From assembly GCA_016845285.1 (NCBI GenBank), contig JAERSX010000235.1, positions 1 through 8,269 on the forward strand: DNA of 8,269 bases, read 5' to 3'. The position numbers were made by a program, and so were the translations under genes. Of this stretch, positions 1-5,531 are shown one piece after another. Position 1 is the first letter of the stretch. Each line of letters begins with the position of its first letter. A model generated the notes under the pieces. The model worked only from the letters and a program-made list of their open reading frames with translations. It was not told where the DNA came from and did no database searches. The DNA is from Deltaproteobacteria bacterium (GTDB lineage Bacteria > Myxococcota_A > UBA796 > UBA2385).

Positions 1-275
1 GCCTCGAGGAGGCCCAAGAGGCCATCAGCGCCGAGCTGGATCGGGTGGATGAGCTGCGGGATGAGCGCGTTGGCGCCTTGGTGAAGATGGTCGAGAGCAA
101 TCGAGCCAGCGAGATCGCCCCCATGGTGGCCGCTCTGGAGCCGCTCCTGGCCGTTGAAATTCTAGATGAGATGAATCGGACGAAAGCCGGTAAACTACTC
201 GCCGAGCTCGCCCCCACAACGGCGGCCGATCTCGTCTCGCGTATGGCCGACCCTGTACCACTGGAGTTTGAGTGA
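1..275 (+). CDS. MotE-like flagellar protein (MgtE_N-type domain), 3' end only
   Basis: The frame is open from the first base of the window, so the start lies upstream; about 90 codons are visible, ending at TGA 273-275. The visible part begins with an acidic, heptad-like helix (LEEAQEAISAELDRVDELRD), consistent with the end of a coiled coil. It then has a helical repeat module containing LAVEILDEMNRTKAGKLLAEL, which matches the pattern of the MgtE N-terminal-type domain in MotE-family proteins (A-x-x-I-L-x-x-M, then K-A-x-x-I-L-A-x-M/L). Such genes commonly sit between fliJ and fliK in flagellar operons; MotE of rhizobia is a periplasmic partner of the stator protein MotC. The signal or membrane segment expected at the N-terminus is outside the window. 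The stop overlaps the GTG at 272 (GTGA), so the next gene is probably translationally coupled. The family call is by pattern, and the exact role in this organism is unknown. Confidence 0.75.
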   Translation, partial: LEEAQEAISAELDRVDELRDERVGALVKMVESNRASEIAPMVAALEPLLAVEILDEMNRTKAGKLLAELAPTTAADLVSRMADPVPLEFE

Positions 276-1132
276 GTCCCATCGGGATCCAGTGGGCGGG
301 GAGTCTCGCAACCCTCGGCGCGGCAGAGCGTCGGGCGCCGCAGGCGTCGGTGAAGCACGACGACGGTGCTTTCGCGGGTCGTCTGGAGCAGGCCGCTCGG
401 GATGAGCTCTCCGGAGAGCAGGGGCACGCCCAGCGGGAACGTGTTGCCCAGGGCCGGGAGCACGGCGACACCCTGGACCACCCCCCCGACCAGGCCCTGA
501 TGCGGCTGGAGGTAGAGCCGGGCGCGACCCCCGACCGGCTCGTGCCTGTGAAGGCGGAGGGGAGCAGGGGCCGGCAGGCCCTCGTGGCCGCGATGTCCCA
601 GGAACCCACCCCCACGACGAGTGGGGAGTCTCGGCCGACATTCGCCCCCAGATCCTCCAGGGACACGCCCACGGCCCCCATGGACGGGGAGTGTCCGACG
701 CTGAGAGGCTTCCGAGGATGGCCTTGGGCCGCGCGGCCGATCCGACGATGTTGGAGTTCCGCGCGGAGCGTGCATCCATCCACCCGTTCGGGGCATCGGT
801 CAGCGACCTTCGGCCCCACGCGGCGGCCGCTGTCGTTGACGGTTCCGCTGCGACTCGAGGGAGGCGAGGCGGAGAGGCGTTGGCCAACCTGCTTCCGTCA
901 ATGTCATTGGCGGTCTCGCTGGGTGTCCCCACCACCACGAGCTCAGCGCCGCCTGCTGTCTTGGCGGACGACGTGGCCAGCTCGACATTCCGATCCGTCC
1001 CCATGGCCGCCCAAGGGCTGCCGATGGTCGCCGAAGGTGCTCGCGTGGTCGCCCGAGGTGTGCGTGCGGACGTCCCGACCACACCCGCTTCGCTGTCGGG
1101 CACCGTCGTCGAGCAGCACCAGCGCTCCGTAG
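272..1132 (+). CDS. Probable N-terminal part of FliK, separated from the main body by a frame break (only about 272-690 looks coding)
   Basis: This frame starts at GTG 272, overlapping the stop of the upstream gene in a GTGA arrangement also seen at the fliL/fliM and fliN/fliO junctions. That makes it a credible fliK start. Codons 1 to about 140 are strongly G/C-ending and encode a plausible FliK N-terminus: a helical segment (FAGRLEQAARDELSGEQ) followed by a Thr/Pro/Ser/Glu-rich linker (QEPTPTTSGESRPTFAP). Beyond about 690 the translation becomes rich in Trp, Cys and Arg, as expected of a shadow frame, while the frame starting at 691 takes over. I read 272 to about 690 as the FliK N-terminus, linked to 691-2772 by one missing base (or an equivalent shift). 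The part to 1132 is simply where this frame closes. Alternatives are a real truncated gene, or that fliK starts at 691 and this stretch is not translated. Confidence 0.5.
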   Translation: MSPIGIQWAGSLATLGAAERRAPQASVKHDDGAFAGRLEQAARDELSGEQGHAQRERVAQGREHGDTLDHPPDQALMRLEVEPGATPDRLVPVKAEGSRGRQALVAAMSQEPTPTTSGESRPTFAPRSSRDTPTAPMDGECPTLRGFRGWPWAARPIRRCWSSARSVHPSTRSGHRSATFGPTRRPLSLTVPLRLEGGEAERRWPTCFRQCHWRSRWVSPPPRAQRRLLSWRTTWPARHSDPSPWPPKGCRWSPKVLAWSPEVCVRTSRPHPLRCRAPSSSSTSAP

Positions 1133-2772
1133 CCGGCCAGGAACGGGCGACTGTGACCGTGACGGAAGGCCTCCCCGGTCGCGACTGGCGGGGGCATGGC
1201 CGCCGTGTCGAGGGTCGGTCTCGCGCCGTGCCCCAGGGAGCGTCCCCGGCGTCCCCGGGTCTCCAACAATCGGCCCTATCGGCGGAAGCCTCCGCAGGAT
1301 CCAAGGTGGTCCAACCGTCCATGCAGTCGGTCTCCGCGCAGCCTGGAGAGGTGCTGGGCAGCGGTCGCGTGGCCTGGGAGCCCGGCGTGGTGGAGCTGTC
1401 GCACGTCCGGGCGACGTCGCAGGCGGCGGTGTCTTCGCCGGAGCCTTCGGCCCGCGGGAAGCGTGGTCGTGGTCGTGGGCAACCATCGGCGAGCCCGACT
1501 CCATCGATGTCATCAATGGTGTCGTCGGGTACCTCGACCGCCCCTTCCGGCACCTCGGCTGCGTGGCAGTCGGCTTCTCCCTTCACGCCGGCAAGTGACG
1601 GCGGCAGCTCGGTACCACGCTCCGTCCTGTTGGTGGACCAAGGTGTACCTGCAGGGGGGCTGAGTGGGACCATTCCGCCTTCCGGCGAGGCCGCTGAGCG
1701 GGCTCCGAGGTCTGCGGCCGGTCAGGAACGGGCCTCTGTGACCGTGATGGAAGACCTCCCCGGCCGCGACTGGCGGGGACAAGGCCGCCGTGGCGGCAGC
1801 CGGGCTCGTCCCTTGTCCAAGGGGTCGTCGTTCCGGGGTCTTCAAGGAGCACCCCCATCGGCGGACGCCTCCGCGGGGTCCAAGGTGGTCCAGTCCTCTT
1901 CGCAGTCGGCTCCCGAGCTCCCCCAAGATCTGCTGACCAACGGTCGCGTGGCTCGGGAGACCCTTGTGGTGGATCAGTCCGAGGCCCGGGCGACATCGCA
2001 GGCAGCGGTCTCGTCGCCCGAGCTCACCGCCCGTCAGAAGCGGGCGCAGGCGCGGGCGCAGGCACGGGCGGCGCGGGCGGCACGGGCACGTGGTCGCCAG
2101 GGGCGCTCCACGATGCGGTCCGCCAACGAGGCGACAGGACCTCGTGCCGATGGCAGCTCCACCGCTGCTCGGGCCCCGATGGCGGAGGGCGAGTCCGCCC
2201 AGCAGGCCAGCCTCTCGACCAGCGAGCGGCCCACCGCGCAACAGCCCGTCGGTGCGGGAGCCGAGTTCGCAGCGATCGCGACAGAGCAGGCGACCGAGAT
2301 CACGACGCATGCTGCTGAGGGGTCGCTGGGGGCTTCGGAGGCCAGGCTCGGCCGCGACGCCCTCAACCGCGCCGCATCGAGTCGTGTCTCGAAGAACTTC
2401 ATGCCTACGCAGACCGGCGACGCCGAGTCCTTCGACCTCCAGTTGCCACGTCGCCTCCGCCTGAAGGTGGCGGATCCCAAGGGCCCGTGGACGGTGGACG
2501 TGCACGACCACGGTCGCTCCGTCGATGTGGTCGTGCGCGGCGAGCAGTCCCTTGCGTCCGTGGTCGGCGCCGCGGCCGAAGACCTCCGCAGTGACCTTCC
2601 CCAGGTGGGCTACTCGCTCGGCACCATGGAGTTCGTCAACTCCGATGAGGAAGGTCAGCGTCGAGACTCTTCGGGGGACGATTCCACCAGCGGACAGACT
2701 GGGACGGGCACCGAACGGGCCGCCTCACGTCGCCGAGGGCTGGTAGATCCCCGCATCATCCGTACCATCTGA
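691..2772 (+). CDS. fliK: FliK, flagellar hook-length control protein (main body; true start probably at 272 in another frame)
   Basis: FliK is exported by the flagellar type III system, measures hook length and switches export from hook to filament subunits through FlhB. This 693-residue frame has typical FliK architecture. There is a long, low-complexity Ala/Ser/Pro/Gly/Arg-rich region (residues 1 to about 570), then a compact C-terminal region (about 580-652) with LRLKVADPKGPWTVDV and a closing helix-strand (VGAAAEDLRSDLPQVGYSLGTMEFV) matching the Flg_hook domain pattern. The canonical L-x-P-x-x-LG motif at the start of that domain is degraded to ADPKGPW. A disordered tail of about 40 residues ends in RIIRTI. 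Residues about 69-465 consist of two diverged tandem units. The GTG at 691 is the first possible start in this frame (the preceding stop is at 403-405) but has no well-spaced ribosome binding site. The real protein probably includes about 140 residues from the 272 frame, giving roughly 830 residues, about twice Salmonella FliK. Position between the MotE-like gene and flgD supports the call. Confidence 0.85.
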   Translation: MSDAERLPRMALGRAADPTMLEFRAERASIHPFGASVSDLRPHAAAAVVDGSAATRGRRGGEALANLLPSMSLAVSLGVPTTTSSAPPAVLADDVASSTFRSVPMAAQGLPMVAEGARVVARGVRADVPTTPASLSGTVVEQHQRSVAGQERATVTVTEGLPGRDWRGHGRRVEGRSRAVPQGASPASPGLQQSALSAEASAGSKVVQPSMQSVSAQPGEVLGSGRVAWEPGVVELSHVRATSQAAVSSPEPSARGKRGRGRGQPSASPTPSMSSMVSSGTSTAPSGTSAAWQSASPFTPASDGGSSVPRSVLLVDQGVPAGGLSGTIPPSGEAAERAPRSAAGQERASVTVMEDLPGRDWRGQGRRGGSRARPLSKGSSFRGLQGAPPSADASAGSKVVQSSSQSAPELPQDLLTNGRVARETLVVDQSEARATSQAAVSSPELTARQKRAQARAQARAARAARARGRQGRSTMRSANEATGPRADGSSTAARAPMAEGESAQQASLSTSERPTAQQPVGAGAEFAAIATEQATEITTHAAEGSLGASEARLGRDALNRAASSRVSKNFMPTQTGDAESFDLQLPRRLRLKVADPKGPWTVDVHDHGRSVDVVVRGEQSLASVVGAAAEDLRSDLPQVGYSLGTMEFVNSDEEGQRRDSSGDDSTSGQTGTGTERAASRRRGLVDPRIIRTI
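895..2085 (+). repeat. Two diverged in-frame tandem copies of a unit of about 195 codons inside fliK
   Basis: Unit 1 is about 895-1500 and unit 2 about 1501-2085. Matching blocks are SMSLAVS (from 898) with SMSSMVS (from 1504), offset 606 nt; AGQERATVTVTEGLPGRDWRG (1132) with AGQERASVTVMEDLPGRDWRG (1717), offset 585; and ASAGSKVVQ (1288) with ASAGSKVVQ (1867) plus RATSQAAVSSPE (about 1408) with the same peptide (about 1987), offset 579. All offsets are multiples of 3, so the differences are small in-frame indels. Both units end in a basic patch. Boundaries are approximate. Confidence 0.85.
2041..2094 (+). repeat. Short tandem repeat coding for an Arg/Ala/Gln tract in fliK
   Basis: Two 12-nt units (CGGGCGCAGGCG, then the same with a final A) are followed by two 9-nt units (CGGGCGGCG and CGGGCGGCA) and a partial unit. 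They encode RAQARAQARAARAARAR. The tract lies in the basic patch at the end of the second large FliK unit; the first unit has a shorter counterpart, RGKRGRGRG, at 1453-1479 with its own CGTGGT repeat. Confidence 0.8.
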
Positions 2773-2781
2773 AGTTTCGCC

Positions 2782-2808
2782 TCAAATTCTCCCAGCGTTT
2801 GCCGAGCA
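2782..2808 (+). promoter_or_regulatory. Sigma-28 (FliA)-like promoter candidate upstream of flgD
   Basis: In the 42-nt gap between fliK and flgD, TCAAATTC (2782-2789) is followed after 11 nt by GCCGAGCA (2801-2808). The enterobacterial sigma-28 consensus is TAAAGTTT-N11-GCCGATAA; the match is 5/8 and 6/8 with exact spacing. The same T(C/A)AA-N15-nCCG layout recurs in the other two larger gaps. A start of transcription at the usual distance would fall at or next to the flgD ATG (2815). Consensus matching only. Confidence 0.4.
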
Positions 2809-2814
2809 TTCGAT

Positions 2815-3489
2815 ATGACCACCAGCATCTCCGGCGTCAGTACTACATCTGACATCACCACTGCGGCGGCGACCGGCAGTGATGAGCTCGACAAGCAGAC
2901 GTTCCTGCGGCTGCTCACCGCGCAGCTGCAGAACCAGGATCCGACGGAGCCGATGTCGAACCAGGAGTTCGTGGCTCAGCTGGCGACCTTCTCGCAGCTC
3001 GAGCAGATGCAGACGCTCAACTCTCAGGTCGAGTCGCTGTACTTGGTCAACACGTCCATGAACAACGCCACTCTGGCCAACATGCTCGGCAAGACCGTGG
3101 TCGCCGAGTCGGACACCTTCCACTACGACGGCGAAGGCGAGCAGGAGATCTTCTACGACGCCGAGCACGCCGCGTCGTCGGCGACCCTGAGCATCACGGA
3201 TGCGGACGGGGAAGTGGTGTGGACAGGCTCTCTGGGCGCCCTCGACTCCGGTGAGGGCAGCTACTCCTGGAGCGGGCTCGACTCGTCTGGCCAGCAGCTG
3301 GAGGAGGGTGACTACACCTTCGAGATCACCGCTACCGACTCCGACGGAGACACGGTGGAGGTCACCGAGCTCATCCGTGGCCTCTGCGACGAGATGACAT
3401 TCGATAGCGGCGTGGCCAGTCCCTCCGTCGACGGAATCCAGGTCTCCATGGGCGACATCATCCGCCTCTACACTGAGGATTCGGAATGA
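2815..3489 (+). CDS. flgD: FlgD, hook-capping (hook assembly scaffold) protein
   Basis: FlgD is exported through the flagellar export gate and caps the growing hook, allowing FlgE subunits to polymerise. The 224-residue protein is the usual size for the family. The N-terminal signature is at residues 29-66 (FLRLLTAQLQNQDPTEPM, then SNQEFVAQLATFSQLEQM), the most conserved part of FlgD. The C-terminal half carries the Ig/Tudor-like fold pattern, with GSYSWSGLDSSGQQLEEGDY around residues 145-164. ATG 2815 is the only start upstream of the signature, and no Shine-Dalgarno sequence precedes it, unlike most neighbours. That fits the candidate promoter at 2782-2808 producing an almost leaderless message. 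The protein is acidic with only two lysines. The stop overlaps the next gene (ATGA). Confidence 0.97.
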   Translation: MTTSISGVSTTSDITTAAATGSDELDKQTFLRLLTAQLQNQDPTEPMSNQEFVAQLATFSQLEQMQTLNSQVESLYLVNTSMNNATLANMLGKTVVAESDTFHYDGEGEQEIFYDAEHAASSATLSITDADGEVVWTGSLGALDSGEGSYSWSGLDSSGQQLEEGDYTFEITATDSDGDTVEVTELIRGLCDEMTFDSGVASPSVDGIQVSMGDIIRLYTEDSE

Positions 3490-3881
3490 TTCGTCCCCTC
3501 GGAGGAGCGTCGCCAGCCACCCAGGTCCGGGGCACACCTGCCCGGGAGATCGCTGGTAGTGGCTTCGACAACAGCTTGGATGCGCTCCTCGCTCGGAGCA
3601 CACCCCAGTCCGAGAACGACGCCCGGGATGTGAACTTCTCCCGTCACGCCTCCGCTCGAATGCGGTCGCGTGGGGTGGAGCTCCCCTCCGAAGACCTCGA
3701 GGCTCTCAAGGGCGCCTTCGACAAGCTGCAGGACCGTGGAGCCCGGGAGAGCCTGGTGCTCCTCGGCGACAACGCCTTTGTCGTCGGTGTGCCGAGCCGC
3801 ACCGTCATCACCACCATGACCCGCTCCGAAGCAGCGGGAAATGTGTTCACCCAGATCGACTCGACCGTCGTGATTCGCTGA
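3486..3881 (+). CDS. Flagellar operon protein of the TIGR02530 / PF12611 type, function unknown
   Basis: This is a 131-residue protein with a variable N-terminal 48 residues and a conserved module at about residues 50-131. Key stretches are NFSRHASARMRSRGVELP, GARESLVLLGDNAFVVGV, SRTVITTM and NVFTQIDSTVVI. This matches the pattern of the small family found only in flagellar operons, often beside flgD and flgE (H-A-x-x-R-x-x-S-R, then S-L-V-x-x-x-x-A-F-x-V-x-V, T-V-I-T and V-F-T-x-I-D). The molecular role of the family is not established as far as I know; its position between hook cap and hook genes suggests a hook-assembly role (inference). ATG 3486 overlaps the flgD stop (ATGA), and GAGGA at 3475-3479 is a well-placed ribosome binding site inside flgD. 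No signal peptide or membrane segment is seen. Confidence 0.88.
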   Translation: MIRPLGGASPATQVRGTPAREIAGSGFDNSLDALLARSTPQSENDARDVNFSRHASARMRSRGVELPSEDLEALKGAFDKLQDRGARESLVLLGDNAFVVGVPSRTVITTMTRSEAAGNVFTQIDSTVVIR

Positions 3882-3886
3882 ACCCT

Positions 3887-3913
3887 TAAAACCCTTTCAC
3901 AACCTACCGGGCT
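3887..3913 (+). promoter_or_regulatory. Weak sigma-28-like element upstream of flgE
   Basis: TAAAACCC (3887-3894), an 11-nt spacer, then ACCGGGCT (3906-3913) just after the TIGR02530 gene. The TAAA core is perfect and CCG is at the right distance, but the rest of the -10 element is poor (3/8). It is listed because its spacing equals that of the elements before flgD and fliL. Its -10 part is also the left arm of the first leader hairpin. Confidence 0.25.
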
Positions 3914-3975
3914 GGACCGCGGAGTCACTCCAAGGAAGCCCGGAGGCAGACCCTGACCGACTTGATGGGTCTGCC
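3907..3975 (+). promoter_or_regulatory. Two consecutive inverted repeats in the flgE leader
   Basis: Arms CCGGGCT (3907-3913) and AGCCCGG (3937-3943) are a perfect 7-bp pair enclosing a smaller GGAGT-C-ACTCC palindrome (3921-3931). One base later come GGCAGACCC (3945-3953) and GGGTCTGCC (3967-3975), a perfect 9-bp pair with a 13-nt loop. No T-run follows, so this does not look like a simple intrinsic terminator. It may be a processing or mRNA-stability structure, or an attenuator in front of the highly expressed hook gene. Confidence 0.5.
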
Positions 3976-4012
3976 ACCAACCCCCGCCGTAAGGCATCCC
4001 TGGAGTAAATCC

Positions 4013-5344
4013 ATGTCGCTCTTCTCCACTCTACAAGTGGGCGCTAGTGGTCTGTCTGTCGCCAGCACCGGACTGGGTGTGTCGGCGGACAACATCGCCA
4101 ACGTCAACACCACTGGCTACAAGCGGGGCCGCGCCTCGTTCGCTGACTTCATGCCCCAGAACGTCTTCGGCATGTCGGGCAGCAACCAGGTCGGCATCGG
4201 CGCTGCCACCAACAAGATCGTCAACATGTTCGGTCAGGGCTCCATCGACACCAGCGGAAACTCGCTGGACATGGCCATCTCTGGCGAGGGCTTCTTCGTC
4301 GTCGAGTCCGACAACGCGGCGTTCTACACGCGCAACGGTGAGTTCTACCTGGACGATGACGGCTTCGTGGTCACCCCCGACGGCCTCAACCTCCAGGGGC
4401 ACAACGCCACCCAGGGCACGCTCTCTTCCTCCGTGGAAGACCTGCTGCTCGCCGACTGGTACTACCTGTCTTCCGCTACCTCCGAGATCACCCTCGATGC
4501 GCAGCTGTCGGCCGAGGAAGCCACCGGTACCGACCTCGCTGGTCTCGACTTCTTCGGAACCGGCACGGGTACCGACACCCTCACCGACGCCGGAGACAAC
4601 GCAGACTTCTCCACGAGCATCACCGTGTACGACAGCCTCGGCGTCGGTCACGAGGTGATGGTGCTCTTCGAGCGCAGCGGCTCCAACGACTGGATCTGGC
4701 GTGCGGTCGTCGATGCCACCGAGGCCTTCGACTCCACCAGCACGGCCTACAGCAGCACCGATGGCGACGCCTTCGAGATCTCGAGCGGCACCCTGACCTT
4801 CGACACGAGCGGCGCCCTGTCGACGTTCACCCAGACCGACACCTCGGGCTGGACCTTCGAGGGCGCGGCCGCACAGACCATCGAGATGGACTTTGGCCTC
4901 GACGCATCCGGCGTCGAGACTGACGGTCTGGTGGTGTTGTCTGGCGACGAGTCCTCGGTGAGCACCGTGAACCAGGACGGCATCGCCTCTGGCTTCCTCG
5001 ACACCATCGACGTCGAGGATGACGGCACCATCACTGGCTCCTTCACCAACGGGGAGACGCTGACCATCGGACAGGTGGTCCTCGCGACCTTCCAGGCTCA
5101 GCAGGAGCTCCGCAGCGTCGGCGGCACCTACTACGCGGAGAGCACGGGTTCAGGTGAGGCGGCTGTGGACGTGGCCGGCTCGGGCAGCCGTGGCACGGTC
5201 TCCGGCAGTGCACTCGAGCGCAGCAATGTCGACCTCGAAGACGAGTTCATCGGCATGATCACCATGCAGCGCTCCTACCAGGCCAACGCCAAGACCGTCT
5301 CGACCGCAGATGAGTCGTTGCAGGTGCTGATGAACATGGTGTAG
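4013..5344 (+). CDS. flgE: FlgE, flagellar hook protein
   Basis: FlgE polymerises outside the cell into the hook, the universal joint between rod and filament. The 443-residue protein is slightly longer than enteric FlgE (about 400). Residues 4-34 are the conserved rod/hook N-terminal motif (LQVGASGLSVASTGLG, then SADNIANVNTTGYK). Residues about 190-250 match the FlaE domain (STSITVYDSLGVGHEVMVLF). The C-terminus (from about residue 400) carries LERSNVDLEDEFIGMITMQR followed by SYQANAKTVSTADESLQVL, the Flg_bbr_C motif. These terminal helices form the conserved core. I chose ATG 4013 because the family motif starts immediately after it and GGAG (4002-4005) lies 7 nt upstream. An upstream in-frame start near 3962 would add about 17 residues not expected in the family and would begin inside the leader hairpin. 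There is no cysteine, and only three lysines in 443 residues. A 131-nt structured gap precedes the gene and a 194-nt gap follows. Confidence 0.97.
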   Translation: MSLFSTLQVGASGLSVASTGLGVSADNIANVNTTGYKRGRASFADFMPQNVFGMSGSNQVGIGAATNKIVNMFGQGSIDTSGNSLDMAISGEGFFVVESDNAAFYTRNGEFYLDDDGFVVTPDGLNLQGHNATQGTLSSSVEDLLLADWYYLSSATSEITLDAQLSAEEATGTDLAGLDFFGTGTGTDTLTDAGDNADFSTSITVYDSLGVGHEVMVLFERSGSNDWIWRAVVDATEAFDSTSTAYSSTDGDAFEISSGTLTFDTSGALSTFTQTDTSGWTFEGAAAQTIEMDFGLDASGVETDGLVVLSGDESSVSTVNQDGIASGFLDTIDVEDDGTITGSFTNGETLTIGQVVLATFQAQQELRSVGGTYYAESTGSGEAAVDVAGSGSRGTVSGSALERSNVDLEDEFIGMITMQRSYQANAKTVSTADESLQVLMNMV

Positions 5345-5396
5345 CCCCGCGTGGGACTACGCAGGCAGTAGCCTCGATTTGGCTGAAAAGCCTATG

Positions 5397-5449
5397 GGAA
5401 GCTGCATTATTTTGCGGAGCGCTGCCTCCTTCGGGGGGCGGCTGCTTCC
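5397..5449 (+). promoter_or_regulatory. UUCG-capped hairpin with a competing longer inverted repeat between flgE and fliL
   Basis: GCTGCCTCC (5421-5429), loop TTCG (5430-5433) and GGGGGCGGC (5434-5442) form a 9-bp stem with two G-U pairs, closed by the very stable C(UUCG)G loop. A second pairing, GGAAGCTGC (5397-5405) with GCTGCTTCC (5441-5449), matches at 8 of 9 positions and shares bases with the first stem. No T-tract follows on the + strand (TCCAATTGG is next), so it is not a standard intrinsic terminator. It could stabilise the 3' end of the flgE message or attenuate read-through. Confidence 0.5.
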
Positions 5450-5479
5450 AATTGGATCCTTCTCTCGGCAAAAACAGCC

Positions 5480-5506
5480 TCAACTATTCGAGTATTCGAC
5501 CGACAT
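5480..5506 (+). promoter_or_regulatory. Weak sigma-28-like element upstream of fliL
   Basis: TCAACTAT (5480-5487), 11 nt, then ACCGACAT (5499-5506): 5/8 and 5/8 to the sigma-28 consensus with exact spacing. It shares TCAA and CCGA with the better candidate before flgD and lies in a locally AT-richer stretch 33 nt before the fliL start codon. Confidence 0.25.
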
Positions 5507-5515
5507 TCCGAGGTC

Positions 5516-5531
5516 CCTCGCAATCGAGGAG
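5516..5531 (+). promoter_or_regulatory. fliL ribosome binding site overlapped by a hairpin
   Basis: The Shine-Dalgarno sequence GAGGAG (5526-5531) sits 7 nt before ATG 5539 and decides the start of fliL. It is overlapped by the right arm of CCTCG (5516-5520)-CAAT-CGAGG (5525-5529). The masking arm could instead pair with CGAG at 5509-5512 (loop GTCC), which would free the site. Confidence 0.5.

Noticed and set aside
673..695. Programmed -1 ribosomal frameshift in fliK
   Set aside because: No good X-XXY-YYZ slippery heptamer in the right phase near the break and no evident stimulatory stem. A lost base in a homopolymer is simpler.
195..1673. Long reverse-strand open frame (492 codons) and a second one at 1513-2511 opposite fliK
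   Set aside because: Low-complexity, Arg/Pro/Trp/Cys-rich translations without any domain pattern. They arise because the GC-rich fliK region has few stops on either strand.
2782..3603. Reverse-strand open frame of 273 codons opposite flgD
   Set aside because: It is antisense to an unmistakable FlgD and shows no recognisable motif.
3962..4012. Upstream start for flgE adding about 17 residues
   Set aside because: The extra residues are not part of the FlgE N-terminus and lie within the leader hairpin; the ATG at 4013 has a proper ribosome binding site.
5396..5416. Possible sigma-54 site ending in TTTTGC upstream of fliL
   Set aside because: The required GG at the -24 position is absent at the correct distance from GC. 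No gap in the window gives a proper GG-N10-GC site.
5350..5420. Possible cyclic di-GMP (GEMM) or other riboswitch between flgE and fliL
   Set aside because: Only small fragments resemble the conserved core, the helices do not match the known arrangement, and the short stems (AGGC-AGTA-GCCT, GGCT-GAAA-AGCC) are not sufficient.
5421..5455. Intrinsic terminator after flgE
   Set aside because: The stem and UUCG loop are strong but no T-tract follows on either strand, so I list it only as a structured element.
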